Below are positions 33,567 to 41,563 of a stretch of 41,563 nt of DNA, in pieces; the first letter of the stretch is position 1, and every line of letters starts with the position of its first letter. The position numbers and the translations under genes are program-made. The notes under the pieces were generated by a model. It searched no databases. It had not been told where the DNA came from and saw nothing but the letters and a program-made list of their open reading frames with translations. Source of the stretch: Clostridium sp. CAG:678 (GTDB taxonomy: Bacteria; Bacillota; Clostridia; Oscillospirales; Acutalibacteraceae); NCBI GenBank assembly GCA_000431535.1, contig HF991806.1:71701-113263 (forward strand), written 5' to 3'.

Positions 33567-34855
33567 TTCTTTTTCGCGCCTCCCAGATAGTTATACGTTC
33601 TTACATCAGACGCTTTAATATATGCCAGCACCGCCCAGCAGCTGATCATAGACGAGCCGCCCTGGCTGACGAACGGCAGCGTAACGCCCGTAAGCGGAAG
33701 CACATCCGTGATGCCAAAGATGTTAAGCGCCGTTTGAAACAGCAGCAGACCTGCCGCCGCTACGGCAGCAATGGAATAAAAAGTGGATCTTGCCGCGATG
33801 GAATTAATAAGCGCCGAAACGGCGATGGCAACAAACGCCAGCACCAGTATAATGCCGAAGATATAGCCCCATTCCTCACAGATCACACCGAAGATCAGAT
33901 CCGTTGTTGACGCATATACCGTTCGTGTATATCCGTTTCCGATGCCGAGGCCGAACAGACCGCCGGAGGCAAGACCGATCAGCGTTCTGGTCTGCTGGTA
34001 TCCGCTGGAATTATAGTAATCCGCTTCCCACACATGCCGGTAAACGGAAAATCTTGCCATAACATAGGACCGGTATTTCAAAACGATCCCCGCGCCGAGC
34101 ACGGCAGACGCGATGGCGAGGATGATCGTCTTTATATCGCCCGAAGTCATAAAGGCTATAATCAGAAATGTTACAAAAAAGATAAGCGCCGTGCCGAAAT
34201 CCTTGATCAGAATGAGCGAACCTACGCACGCAACGGAAAAACCGATAAACGCAAAAATATTTTTACTGGTCTGTATTTTTTCCAGCGTGGCGGCGCCCAC
34301 AAAGATGAACGCCACTTTCACAAATTCGGAAGGCTGGATCATAATGCCGGATTCCGCGCCGCCGATGCGGATCCAGTTTCTTGCGCCGTTGGTGGTTTCC
34401 GCAATGATCAGGTTGACCGCCAGCAGCAAAAGCGCGGCGATCGCAACGGGCAGCCTCAGTTTCATGCAGAGATCCACATTGCCCAGCAGAAACACCATAA
34501 CGATATAAACGATAACGCCCGCCACGATCATCAGGCACTGCTTGAGCGCCGCCGAGGGGCTGACGGAACCGATAACGGATATTCCCGTTGCGCACAGGAA
34601 AAACGCAATCATCTCCAGTTCAAAATTACGGCGGTGCATAACCGTGTAAAACACGATCAGATAGATCCATTCCACCGCAATCAGAATACCCATGGCAACA
34701 AGGGTTTGATACTGTATGCCAAGATCGGGAGACCAAGCGGCGGAAAAAGACGTGATTACCTCAAACAGCGTTAAAAACGCAAGCAGCGCAAAATTGTTGA
34801 TTGGTTTTATCTTGGGCAGTTTTTTCTTTTTGACCGCCTTTTTTTCTTTTGCCAT
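33563..34855 (-). CDS. FtsW/RodA/SpoVE family SEDS glycosyltransferase
   Basis: SEDS proteins polymerise lipid II into glycan strands. The 430-residue protein has about ten membrane helices after a Lys-rich cytoplasmic N-terminus. Conserved family sequences include 'IQPSEFVKVAFI', 'KDFGTALIFF', 'TLIGLASGGLFGLGIGNGYTR', 'FGVICEEWGYIF' and 'TGVTLPFVSQGGSSM'. The start ATG 34855 has GAGGTGAG four bases before it and lies just after the FHA stop, so the longer frame is unlikely. FtsW, RodA and SpoVE cannot be separated by sequence alone; the PBP and FHA neighbours match the rodA-pbpA arrangement. Confidence 0.93.
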   Translation of the reverse strand: MAKEKKAVKKKKLPKIKPINNFALLAFLTLFEVITSFSAAWSPDLGIQYQTLVAMGILIAVEWIYLIVFYTVMHRRNFELEMIAFFLCATGISVIGSVSPSAALKQCLMIVAGVIVYIVMVFLLGNVDLCMKLRLPVAIAALLLLAVNLIIAETTNGARNWIRIGGAESGIMIQPSEFVKVAFIFVGAATLEKIQTSKNIFAFIGFSVACVGSLILIKDFGTALIFFVTFLIIAFMTSGDIKTIILAIASAVLGAGIVLKYRSYVMARFSVYRHVWEADYYNSSGYQQTRTLIGLASGGLFGLGIGNGYTRTVYASTTDLIFGVICEEWGYIFGIILVLAFVAIAVSALINSIAARSTFYSIAAVAAAGLLLFQTALNIFGITDVLPLTGVTLPFVSQGGSSMISCWAVLAYIKASDVRTYNYLGGAKKK

Positions 34856-34865
34856 CGGGCTCACC

Positions 34866-35609
34866 TCACTTTTCATAGAAAACAAATACCCTGTCTCCGA
34901 AAGTGATGGTGTCCTCATCAAAGATCAGCTGCGTCTGAGTCAGGTATCTGCCGTTTAATTTTGTGCCGTTGTGCGAATCCAGATCGCAAAGCGCCCAGCC
35001 GCGCGTTGTTTTATAGATCCGCGCGTGTTCGGAAGAAACCGTGTCCGCCAAAATTCGGATATCGCACTGCTCGCCCCTGCCGATCAGCACATCGTTTCTC
35101 TTGAGATAAACGGGTTTGCGGCTTTTAACATCCACAAGCACGGCATAAGCAATGGTGTGGCCGCCGGCATTCTGCCTGATCTGCTTTTTTGTGGAACTGG
35201 AAATGGCGTCCGCGCATTCAAATCTGAGCGGAACCGTACCGATTGTGATCACATCGCCGTCCTCAATCACAGCTTTTCCGTCTATCTTTTTGCCGTTTAC
35301 AAGTATGCCTTTCCTTGAAAACGTATCCGTAACGACCCAGTCCCTGCTTTTTTTAGCGATCACGGCATGAAAACGCGAAACGCTGGGAAGAGGCAGCACA
35401 ATATCGTTTGCCTTTGACTTTCCGATGGAAGTTTCCCAGTGGTTGATCTCAATCACGGAATCGTTGTTTTCATCTGTAAGCTGCGCCATTTTATGCACCC
35501 TGGGTCTGTTTCTGAAAAGCGAAATCACACAGGTAAAAATCACGATCACCGCCGCAACGGGCAGAGCATACCGCATTACGGAAGTAAGCATATCCATAAA
35601 ATCCTGCAT
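34866..35609 (-). CDS. Membrane-anchored protein with two FHA domains
   Basis: The 247-residue protein has a membrane helix (about 13-33) and two forkhead-associated domains, which bind phosphothreonine. The first (about 55-130) has 'GKSKAND' and 'SRFH' but a changed 'RKGILVNG' where NG-T is usual. The second (about 168-245) has 'GRGEQCD', 'SSEH' and a full 'HNGTKLNG'. Its job is probably to recruit or sense a Ser/Thr-phosphorylated division or wall protein for the FtsW/PBP pair encoded next. No kinase or phosphatase gene is in the window. Confidence 0.88.
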   Translation of the reverse strand: MQDFMDMLTSVMRYALPVAAVIVIFTCVISLFRNRPRVHKMAQLTDENNDSVIEINHWETSIGKSKANDIVLPLPSVSRFHAVIAKKSRDWVVTDTFSRKGILVNGKKIDGKAVIEDGDVITIGTVPLRFECADAISSSTKKQIRQNAGGHTIAYAVLVDVKSRKPVYLKRNDVLIGRGEQCDIRILADTVSSEHARIYKTTRGWALCDLDSHNGTKLNGRYLTQTQLIFDEDTITFGDRVFVFYEK

Positions 35610-35667
35610 AGAAACACCTCTTTTTAAATATCGGCAAAAGCCGTAAAATTAAAACTTTCTCAGTATA

Positions 35668-35696
35668 AGAATATAGTTGATAAATTAAAATGTCAA
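35668..35696 (-). promoter_or_regulatory. Promoter of the FHA-FtsW-PBP operon
   Basis: TTGACA (35696-35691, perfect), a 17-base spacer and TATTCT (35673-35668) on the minus strand. It lies back to back with the galM promoter, the two -35 boxes being seven bases apart. Confidence 0.7.
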
Positions 35697-35703
35697 GATT
35701 ATA

Positions 35704-35732
35704 TTGAATTTATTTACAATTCGGGTTATACT
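35704..35732 (+). promoter_or_regulatory. Promoter of galM
   Basis: TTGAAT (35704-35709), a 17-base spacer and TATACT (35727-35732), 32 bases before the start codon. Confidence 0.7.
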
Positions 35733-35764
35733 CGATACATAATAAAAATGAATGAGGTAGTTCT

Positions 35765-36817
35765 ATGAGTATAACAAAAACTTTTTTCGGCAAAGTGAAA
35801 GATGAAAATGTGGATCTTTACACCATTACCAACAAGAACGGCGCCAGCGTTTCCATACAGACCTTCGGCGCAGGGATCCAGGCGGTGAACGTGCCGGATA
35901 AAAACGGTGTGCTGGGCGATGTTGTGCTTGGTTTTGACAAGCCCGAATACTATGCCGACCCAGATCTTGGCTATCAGGGGCTTGTTGTGGGCAGAGTTGC
36001 AAACCGAATCCGGGACGCGAAATTCGTTATGGACGGCAAAGAATACCACACCCCGAACAATCAGGGCACTTGGACGCTGCACGGCGGCGGAAGATTCAGT
36101 TTTTCCGTGTGGGAAGTGGAAGAGACGACGGAGGATTCCATAACGCTTGTAAAATTCTCGCCGGATATGGAAGACGGATTCCCCGGCAATTTTACAATGA
36201 AAGCAAAATACACGTTTACGGATGATAATATTCTGCGCATTACCTATTCCATATTAAGTGATAAAAAAACCGTTGCCAACCCCACGAACCACGCCTACTT
36301 CAACCTGAACGCAAAACCCGGCAGCAGAATTGAAAGCCATATGCTGAAGATCAACGCCGATCAATTTACGGAAACAGACGGTGATCAACTGCCGACAGGC
36401 GAACTCGGGAACCTGAAAGGCACAATGATGGATTTTTCTCAAATGCACAAAATCGGCGATAAGATTGACGAACCTTTCAGAGCCATCCTTGACGGCATAG
36501 GATATGACAACAATTACTGCCTGCGGAACAAACCCGGCGAATTTGCCGAGGCGGCAGTTTTGTATGACCCGGAAAGCGGAAGAAAAATGTGCGTATGGAC
36601 GGATATGCCGGGCGTGCAGGTATACTGCGGCGGCTGGCTTGCAAAAGAGGGCAATCCCGGAAAGGCAAACGGAGCGGTTACATACAGACGCGGCGTGGCG
36701 CTTGAAACACAGTATTACCCGGACAGTGTAAACCATGCGGATAAATTCCCGTTTTCTTATATTGAGCCGAATCAAGAGTTTAAATCTGTAACGGAATTCA
36801 GATTTACTTCGGAATGA
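35765..36817 (+). CDS. galM: Aldose 1-epimerase (galactose mutarotase)
   Basis: GalM interconverts alpha and beta anomers of galactose or glucose, supplying alpha-D-galactose to galactokinase. The 350 residues show 'GRVANRI', 'WTLHGG' with His106, 'NPTNHAYFNL' with the catalytic acid His176, 'DNNYCL' and the catalytic base Glu314 in 'GVALETQYYPDS'. The length is standard. GAGG precedes ATG by about seven bases. It is cytoplasmic and fits the two alpha-galactosidases in the window, although galK/galT are not present here. No clear terminator follows. Confidence 0.95.
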   Translation: MSITKTFFGKVKDENVDLYTITNKNGASVSIQTFGAGIQAVNVPDKNGVLGDVVLGFDKPEYYADPDLGYQGLVVGRVANRIRDAKFVMDGKEYHTPNNQGTWTLHGGGRFSFSVWEVEETTEDSITLVKFSPDMEDGFPGNFTMKAKYTFTDDNILRITYSILSDKKTVANPTNHAYFNLNAKPGSRIESHMLKINADQFTETDGDQLPTGELGNLKGTMMDFSQMHKIGDKIDEPFRAILDGIGYDNNYCLRNKPGEFAEAAVLYDPESGRKMCVWTDMPGVQVYCGGWLAKEGNPGKANGAVTYRRGVALETQYYPDSVNHADKFPFSYIEPNQEFKSVTEFRFTSE

Positions 36818-36823
36818 CAGCTG

Positions 36824-36867
36824 AATTGCGCATAATATTAAAAAATGCAACCGATAGTTGCGCAATT
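36824..36867. repeat. Nested inverted repeats upstream of the XRE/DUF4097 gene
   Basis: AATTGCGCA (36824-36832) and its complement TGCGCAATT (36859-36867) form a 9-bp inverted repeat. Inside lies GCAAC-N5-GTTGC (36847-36861). The 10-mer TGCAACCGAT occurs at 36846-36855 and again at 36888-36897, exactly 42 bases apart (four helical turns). These look like protein-binding sites. Confidence 0.6.
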
Positions 36868-36921
36868 TCAAACCAAAATTGGTGGTGTGCAACCGATTCC
36901 GTCTGCTACAATTAGGATGAC

Positions 36922-36979
36922 GGCAGACAGGAAGATGCCGATTCAAAGCCCCTGCCTGCCGGACGATTCGGATCCGTCC
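36922..36979 (+). promoter_or_regulatory. Structured 5' leader of the XRE/DUF4097 gene
   Basis: A possible -10 box TACAAT (36907-36912) has no good -35 partner. Just downstream, 36922-36931 pairs with 36951-36960 (one mismatch) and GGACG (36961-36965) pairs with CGTCC (36975-36979), giving two adjacent hairpins before the GAGGTGAT ribosome site. A further pair, GTCTGC (36901-36906) / GCAGAC (36923-36928), flanks the -10 region. Confidence 0.5.
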
Positions 36980-37005
36980 TATTTACTTAATACCGAGGTG
37001 ATCAT

Positions 37006-38328
37006 ATGAATATTGAAACAGCCAAAAGACTTTACGAATACAGAAAAGCACACGGATACTCTCAGGAAGAACTTGCTGCCAAAATAGGCGTATCCAGGCA
37101 GGCGATCTCTAAATGGGAAAGAAGCGAAAGCAGCCCGGACACGGATAATCTAATCGCGCTTGCGCAGTTATACGGCGTATCGCTTGACACCCTGCTGATG
37201 GGAGAGGAAGAACCGCAAAAAGGATCTGATATAACAGAAAGCGGCACGGCGGATCCGCACACGGAAAGTGAGAGCGGCACAGACAGCGGCAAAGAACCGG
37301 AAACGGCAGAAAGCCAAGCAACCGAAACCGAAAACCATGAGCCGCAGGCAGAAACAGAACCTGCTGCGCAGCCGGCGCAAACGGAAAATGCGTATGCTTA
37401 TGCAAACAGCGCGCCAAATGAGCAAAATAATTCTTACGGCACGGCGGCAACCTATTACCCGCCGGCAAAAAAGAAAAAACTCGGCACGGGCGCCAAAGTA
37501 GCCATTATTGCCGGCGTTGCTGCCGTACTGATCATCATAGCGGCGGCAATCGGGATCAATGCTTATGACGAGATCCGGGAAGGCCGCCTGGAGATGCAGC
37601 GCGGTGAAACAATTACACAAAACGCAGAGACCACAACCATGGGAAACGGTGCCGCCGGTTCAAGCAGTTCGCAGACGGCATATACGGTAGACCCGTCAAC
37701 GGTAAATAAGATATCTGTGGAATGGGCTGCTGGCAGTGTAAACATTGCCTATTATGACGGCAGCAATATCACATTTGACGACGGATTGGATTCCGCCGAT
37801 TCCAATGCGCTTTTCACCAGAACGGAAGGCACCGAACTGAAGATCTATTTCAATCAAAATACCGGAAACACACACAACAGCAACGGAAAAGATCTGCAGA
37901 TCCAGATTCCGAAAGATATGACTTTTCCTGAAATAGACATTGAATGCGCGTCCGCACAGATCAATGTAAACGGAATCATCGCAGATAAGATAGAATTGCA
38001 TTCCATTTCGGGAGAGATCAACGCAACAGGCGAATTTGCATCTTTGGACATTGAAACCACTTCCGGAACGGCACAGATTACGAACACCGCTGCTTTGATC
38101 CGGCAGATAGATGCCAATACAGTAAGCGGAAACATAACCGTAACCATACCGCAGAGCATAGACGGATTTTATCTTGAATACGAAACCGTATCAGGTGAAG
38201 TAAACACAGATTTCAACACGCAGTCCAGCGGTTCTTCCCGCCGCGGAATTTTAAATTACGGCAACAATTCCACCAAAATAGAAGCAGAAACCGTAAGCGG
38301 GGATTTTTCCCTCAGAGCCGCGCAATAA
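37006..38328 (+). CDS. Membrane-anchored XRE-family HTH protein with extracellular DUF4097 domain
   Basis: The 440-residue protein has an XRE DNA-binding domain (about 6-62, with 'SQEELAAKIGVSRQAISKWE'), then a Glu/Thr/Gln-rich flexible linker (65-150). A membrane helix (about 163-186) and an outside beta-rich repeat domain (about 230-440) with recurring 'SGEI', 'TSGTAQI', 'VSGNITV', 'VSGEV', 'VSGDF' units follow. That matches DUF4097, a beta-helix of unknown role. The topology puts the DNA-binding end in the cytoplasm and the sensor outside, a one-protein transmembrane regulator. It may control its own promoter, which carries several repeats. Ligand unknown. Confidence 0.85.
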   Translation: MNIETAKRLYEYRKAHGYSQEELAAKIGVSRQAISKWERSESSPDTDNLIALAQLYGVSLDTLLMGEEEPQKGSDITESGTADPHTESESGTDSGKEPETAESQATETENHEPQAETEPAAQPAQTENAYAYANSAPNEQNNSYGTAATYYPPAKKKKLGTGAKVAIIAGVAAVLIIIAAAIGINAYDEIREGRLEMQRGETITQNAETTTMGNGAAGSSSSQTAYTVDPSTVNKISVEWAAGSVNIAYYDGSNITFDDGLDSADSNALFTRTEGTELKIYFNQNTGNTHNSNGKDLQIQIPKDMTFPEIDIECASAQINVNGIIADKIELHSISGEINATGEFASLDIETTSGTAQITNTAALIRQIDANTVSGNITVTIPQSIDGFYLEYETVSGEVNTDFNTQSSGSSRRGILNYGNNSTKIEAETVSGDFSLRAAQ

Positions 38329-38338
38329 CATACCAAAG

Positions 38339-38370
38339 AAAAGATCCGCGGGATTTACCGCGGATCTTTT
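38339..38370. terminator. Bidirectional terminator between the HTH protein and PF06541 genes
   Basis: Arms 38339-38351 and 38358-38370 are perfect 13-bp complements with a 6-base loop, and T-rich sequence follows on both strands. Confidence 0.9.
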
Positions 38371-38388
38371 TTATGAACCGACAAGAAT

Positions 38389-39027
38389 TTATTTAGCCGG
38401 TCTGGAATTCGCATAGATCTGATTCATTTTTTCATCCGGATAATGCGTATCCAAAAACTGCTCTATCTGATTGGAAGGCGCAATCCCCTCCGCTCTTTCA
38501 TTCATACGCAGAGCGGCTGACGCGGAAAGCGCGCAGTCAAAAACAAAAAACGCAATAAATGCCCAAACGATCACTTTCTCAAAAGGCAGATGTACCCGTT
38601 CAAAGATCTTTTGCATAAAAGGAATCATAATTTTTGCCCAAAACACACCAAGCACACCCCAGAAAAGGGAATACAAAAGGCAAACTCTGCCGTTTATATT
38701 CAGCGGCAGATGACTGTAATCCCACGCAACGGTGCCAAAGCATATCTCCTGCCCGAGCGAGCAGATATACTCGGTTACAGTGCCGCTTACAAAGGCGATA
38801 ACAAAGATCTTCCACAGCTTTGCATGCTGAAAATGCACGAGCAGCAGCGTTAAAAGCACGGCGCCCATGCCGTAAGCCACGCTGAGATGCCCCAAAACCA
38901 GAGATTTTCTGCTTTCTATATAGCCGTTTTTAATCAGGCACCAAACCGTTTCCAGCAGAAAACCTGCATAGCAGCTTACAATAAAGATCCAAACATACTG
39001 AAAAAAAGTAAAATTCCGTTTTTCCAA
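38389..39027 (-). CDS. PF06541 putative ABC-transporter permease-like membrane protein
   Basis: The 212-residue protein has about five membrane helices, in the pattern of the 'putative ABC-transporter type IV' family PF06541. 'FLLETVWCL', 'EYICSLGQEICFGTVAWDYSHLPLNINGRVCLLYSLFWGVLGVFW' is its core motif. No ATPase partner is encoded nearby, and the real function of the family is not established. Translation probably starts at TTG with AGGAGG seven bases before. It is a single gene, convergent with the HTH gene. Confidence 0.85.
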   Translation of the reverse strand: MEKRNFTFFQYVWIFIVSCYAGFLLETVWCLIKNGYIESRKSLVLGHLSVAYGMGAVLLTLLLVHFQHAKLWKIFVIAFVSGTVTEYICSLGQEICFGTVAWDYSHLPLNINGRVCLLYSLFWGVLGVFWAKIMIPFMQKIFERVHLPFEKVIVWAFIAFFVFDCALSASAALRMNERAEGIAPSNQIEQFLDTHYPDEKMNQIYANSRPAK

Positions 39028-39055
39028 AGCAAATCCTCCTAACCCATTAACTACA

Positions 39056-39083
39056 AGTATAGAACGAAGAAATCAAACTTCAA
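39056..39083 (-). promoter_or_regulatory. Probable promoter of the PF06541 gene
   Basis: TTGAAG (39083-39078), a 16-base spacer and TATACT (39061-39056) on the minus strand, about 30 bases before the start. The rest of the 217-base gap (39084-39190) holds nothing I can name. Confidence 0.5.
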
Positions 39084-39197
39084 CAGAATTTGACAATAAT
39101 TTATCAATATTTAAGAATTAACCGAACATTTCAAACGAAATGTAAAAAACGGCGGCATTTTGCACTTTGCGCATGCTTGCCGGCTTGGACAAAAGAA

Positions 39198-39221
39198 AAG
39201 CGGAGCCGCAAGACTCCGCTT
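39198..39221 (-). terminator. Intrinsic terminator after gap
   Basis: AAGCGGAG (39198-39205) and CTCCGCTT (39214-39221) form an 8-bp stem. The minus strand exits into a T-rich run broken by one C. Confidence 0.8.
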
Positions 39222-39244
39222 AATTTTTTATTTAACGATTCGGC

Positions 39245-40258
39245 TTAGCCAAGTTCTGAGAAATACTTGATTGTGCGAACCATCTGTGAAGTATAGCTGT
39301 TCTCGTTATCATACCAGGAAACAACCTGAACTTCATACTGATCCTCAGCGATCTTCAGAACCATGGTCTGTGTAGCATCAAAGAGTGAGCCGTAACGCAT
39401 ACCAACGATATCGGAAGAAACGATCTCATCCGTATTGTAGCCGAAGCTCTCGTTTGAAGCAGCTTTCATAGCAGCGTTGATGCCCTCAACGGTAATATCC
39501 TTGCCCTTAACAACAGCGGTAAGGATCGTTGTGGAACCGGTTGGGGTAGGAACACGCTGAGCGGAGCCGATGAGTTTGCCGTTGAGTTCCGGAATAACAA
39601 GACCGATTGCCTTAGCAGCGCCTGTGGAGTTCGGAACAATGTTTACAGCGGCAGCACGGGAACGGCGAAGATCGCCTTTTCTCTGCGGGCCGTCAAGTGT
39701 CATCTGATCGCCGGTATAAGCGTGGATCGTTACCATGATACCGCTTTCGATCTCTGCGTAATCATTCAGAGCCTTAGCCATAGGAGCAAGGCAGTTTGTT
39801 GTGCAGGAAGCAGCGGAAATAACCGTATCTTCCGGCTTAAGAGTGTCATGGTTAACATTGTAAACAATAGTGGGAAGATCGTTGCCTGCGGGAGCAGAAA
39901 TAACAACCTTGCGGGCACCAGCTTTAATGTGCGCCATGGATTTTTCCTTAGAGGTGTAGAAACCTGTGCACTCCAGAACAACGTCTACGCCAAGTTCGCC
40001 CCAAGGAAGATTAGAAGCGTCTGCCTCTTTATAGATCTTGATCTCCTGACCGTCAACGATGATGGAATCATCTGTTGCCTCTACCTTATCGGCAAGAGCG
40101 TATTTGCCCTGAGAGGAATCATACTTAAGAAGATGAGCAAGCATCTTAGGGCTTGTAAGGTCGTTGATGGCAACAACTTCATAGCCTTCTGCGCCGAACA
40201 TCTGGCGGAACGCAAGACGACCGATACGGCCGAAACCGTTAATAGCAACTTTTACCAT
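39245..40258 (-). CDS. gap: Glyceraldehyde-3-phosphate dehydrogenase, type I (NAD-dependent)
   Basis: The glycolytic enzyme oxidises glyceraldehyde-3-phosphate to 1,3-bisphosphoglycerate. The 337 residues begin '[17 protein letters not shown]', with Asp33 in 'INDLT' indicating NAD preference. They hold the catalytic 'SCTTNC' with Cys152 and the usual 'HAYTGDQ' and 'WYDNE' sequences. GGAGG lies just upstream of ATG. It is a single-gene unit with its own promoter and terminator; no pgk or tpi follows. Confidence 0.98.
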   Translation of the reverse strand: MVKVAINGFGRIGRLAFRQMFGAEGYEVVAINDLTSPKMLAHLLKYDSSQGKYALADKVEATDDSIIVDGQEIKIYKEADASNLPWGELGVDVVLECTGFYTSKEKSMAHIKAGARKVVISAPAGNDLPTIVYNVNHDTLKPEDTVISAASCTTNCLAPMAKALNDYAEIESGIMVTIHAYTGDQMTLDGPQRKGDLRRSRAAAVNIVPNSTGAAKAIGLVIPELNGKLIGSAQRVPTPTGSTTILTAVVKGKDITVEGINAAMKAASNESFGYNTDEIVSSDIVGMRYGSLFDATQTMVLKIAEDQYEVQVVSWYDNENSYTSQMVRTIKYFSELG

Positions 40259-40321
40259 TGGATTGTACCTCCGTAAATTTAGATTTTAAAATATTGGATT
40301 GTCAATATTTTATCGATATAT

Positions 40322-40350
40322 ATTTTATACTCTTTTCCTGCGAATATCAA
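40322..40350 (-). promoter_or_regulatory. Promoter of gap
   Basis: TTGATA (40350-40345), a 17-base spacer and TAAAAT (40327-40322) on the minus strand, leaving a leader of about 57 bases. A nearer perfect TTGACA (40305-40300) has its -10 so close to the start that the ribosome site would be lost, so I do not favour it. Confidence 0.55.
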
Positions 40351-40415
40351 GCATTTTTTTCCATTTCAAAAAGTTTGTTGAATCTAAACAAAAGTATGCT
40401 GAAAAGCGGCTGCGA

Positions 40416-41563
40416 TTATATGGATTTTTTGCTTTTTTCCGTTTTCAAAAGCACAATTATTGGAATCAGCGAAAAGACTGCCACCGCTGCCGAGGCAAGA
40501 AAAATATTGGCGGTGGGGATTGTTTTGACCGTTCCGAGCTCCACATAAGTCTGATTGTTGTTTGCGATAACGGTAGCGCCGATATACGGCCCCGTAACCA
40601 TGGGGATCAGCACCTGAAAAACGATCCTTACCCCCTGGAACAAACCAACTTTATCCGTTGGCGTATAATCCCTGATTGTGCCGCAGATGCAGGCGGAGGC
40701 AACCAGATACGCGCCCATCATGACCGTGCCGAACACCATCAGAACCGGCAGATTATCGCCCTTTGCAAAATACATAAGCACAAAGCCGATCACAAGCACA
40801 ATGGCGGCAGGCAGCAGGCAGCGGATCTTACCGACCTTATCGATCACCCTGCCGAACAGCACGGAGATCACGGCGGAAAGGATCAGAATTACGCCGAGCG
40901 GTATGGCATAATCGGTTATGCCAAGCGTTTTTTCCAGATAGATGATGATATACGGCATAAACACCTGATACGCAATGCTGAAAATGCAGAATGCGGCGAA
41001 TGCGATATAGAGCCGCGGATTCTTTTTAACGGTGGACGGACGGAAGCCGTAAATGATATTTTTAAAATAATTTTCGTTGTTTGCCCGAATCCCGGGTTTA
41101 TCCTTTAAGATGAATATGCCAAGGATACCGCAGACCGTTGTTGCAATGCCGACGATGAGGAAAAAGGTCTGCCATTCGCCTCTTTGCTTAAAGCCGTCCA
41201 GCACGCCGAAAACAAGAATCATAGCAACAAGCGGAAGCGCCTGCAGCACTGTCTCCGCCCTGCCGCGGTTGGTGTCATCCGTAACATCCGTTACCCAGCT
41301 GTTGAACGCGGCGTCAAACGCTGTTGAGCCGAAAAAGGTCATGATGCAGTCCATCACAATCACCAGCATTGCCGCGGCTGCTGCGGCATTGGCAACATGA
41401 AACACTTTTTGCGTATTATCCACCGTTATAAAGCCGAAAGACGCCGTAACAACGCCCCAGAATATGTAGCCGGTTACAATAAAGACCTTGCGTTTGCCGA
41501 TCTTATCCGAAAGCGCACCCATAATCAGCGTTGTAACGGCAGCCGTTACCGCGGACGCAGCAA
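40416..41563 (-). CDS. MFS transporter (N-terminus outside window)
   Basis: The frame runs open to the window edge: upstream of the internal ATG at 41522 the codons continue 'SAVTAAVTTLI', so that Met is not the start and roughly the first membrane helix is missing. About 380 residues are visible with 'GALSDKIGKRK' (the MFS loop 2-3 motif), a second 'GRVIDKVGKIR' between halves, and around ten hydrophobic helices. Substrate cannot be stated; sugar or glycoside uptake is plausible given the galactosidases. No clear terminator separates it from gap. Confidence 0.88.
   Translation of the reverse strand, partial: AASAVTAAVTTLIMGALSDKIGKRKVFIVTGYIFWGVVTASFGFITVDNTQKVFHVANAAAAAAMLVIVMDCIMTFFGSTAFDAAFNSWVTDVTDDTNRGRAETVLQALPLVAMILVFGVLDGFKQRGEWQTFFLIVGIATTVCGILGIFILKDKPGIRANNENYFKNIIYGFRPSTVKKNPRLYIAFAAFCIFSIAYQVFMPYIIIYLEKTLGITDYAIPLGVILILSAVISVLFGRVIDKVGKIRCLLPAAIVLVIGFVLMYFAKGDNLPVLMVFGTVMMGAYLVASACICGTIRDYTPTDKVGLFQGVRIVFQVLIPMVTGPYIGATVIANNNQTYVELGTVKTIPTANIFLASAAVAVFSLIPIIVLLKTEKSKKSI

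Noticed and set aside
40276-40305. TTGACA-N18-TAAATT as the gap promoter
   Set aside because: The start would fall inside the ribosome-binding site about ten bases before ATG; the upstream TTGATA-N17-TAAAAT pair is more workable.

Overview
The window looks like a piece of chromosome from a Gram-positive, low-to-moderate-GC member of the Clostridia, probably an uncultured gut species. Three things support this. The promoters are sigma-A type with 16-18 bp spacers, and ribosome sites are close to AGGAGG. The families present are typical of that class: ZapA, QueH, a PF06541 permease, a DUF4830 protein, MgtE, and FtsEX with coiled-coil M23 hydrolases. Two cytoplasmic alpha-galactosidases, a probable GH3 enzyme and aldose 1-epimerase suggest use of plant galactosides. 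Family-level placement is not possible from the sequence alone. Coding density is very high, no gap exceeds about 220 bases, and I see no tRNA, rRNA, CRISPR array, insertion sequence or prophage.

Layout. Bases 1-2465 hold the 3' end of a probable GH3 glycosidase and a convergent GH27 alpha-galactosidase/esterase pair. Bases 2671-6661 (minus) hold a PHP-domain phosphoesterase and a zapA / U32 / maf operon. The zapA operon diverges, through overlapping promoters, from a GH36 alpha-galactosidase (6797-8881, plus). An ABC-F ATPase (minus) diverges from rpe (plus), which heads a four-gene run: rpe, a DUF4015-like membrane protein, a cadherin-like surface protein and mgtE. Bases 14990-17471 (minus) hold two membrane-anchored GDPD-family proteins flanking a nitroreductase. 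guaB follows on the same strand behind a terminator.

Bases 19082-28130 (minus) form one tight block: ftsE, ftsX, three paralogous coiled-coil M23 peptidases, queH, rarA, nth and a shikimate-kinase-like gene. Upstream lies a PucR/CdaR-type regulator with its own promoter and terminator. Bases 29618-35609 (minus) run FHA protein, FtsW/RodA, class B PBP, hflX, DUF4830 protein and pseudouridine synthase. Divergent from the FHA gene is galM (plus), followed by a membrane-anchored XRE/DUF4097 protein with an unusual repeat-rich leader. The window ends with a PF06541 membrane protein, gap, and an MFS transporter cut by the window edge (all minus).

Themes. Much of the window concerns envelope growth and division: ZapA, FtsEX with three hydrolases, and FHA-FtsW-PBP. 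The rest is galactoside and central sugar metabolism (GH27, GH36, GalM, Rpe, GAPDH) and housekeeping RNA/DNA maintenance (QueH, RsuA-type synthase, U32 hydroxylase, HflX, Nth, RarA). The most unusual points are the triplicated FtsEX-linked hydrolase set, the operator-like repeats and structured leader before the membrane-bound HTH protein, a 14-bp hairpin that encloses the start codon of the DUF4830 gene, and two enzyme homologues with altered active-site motifs (GDPD and shikimate kinase).
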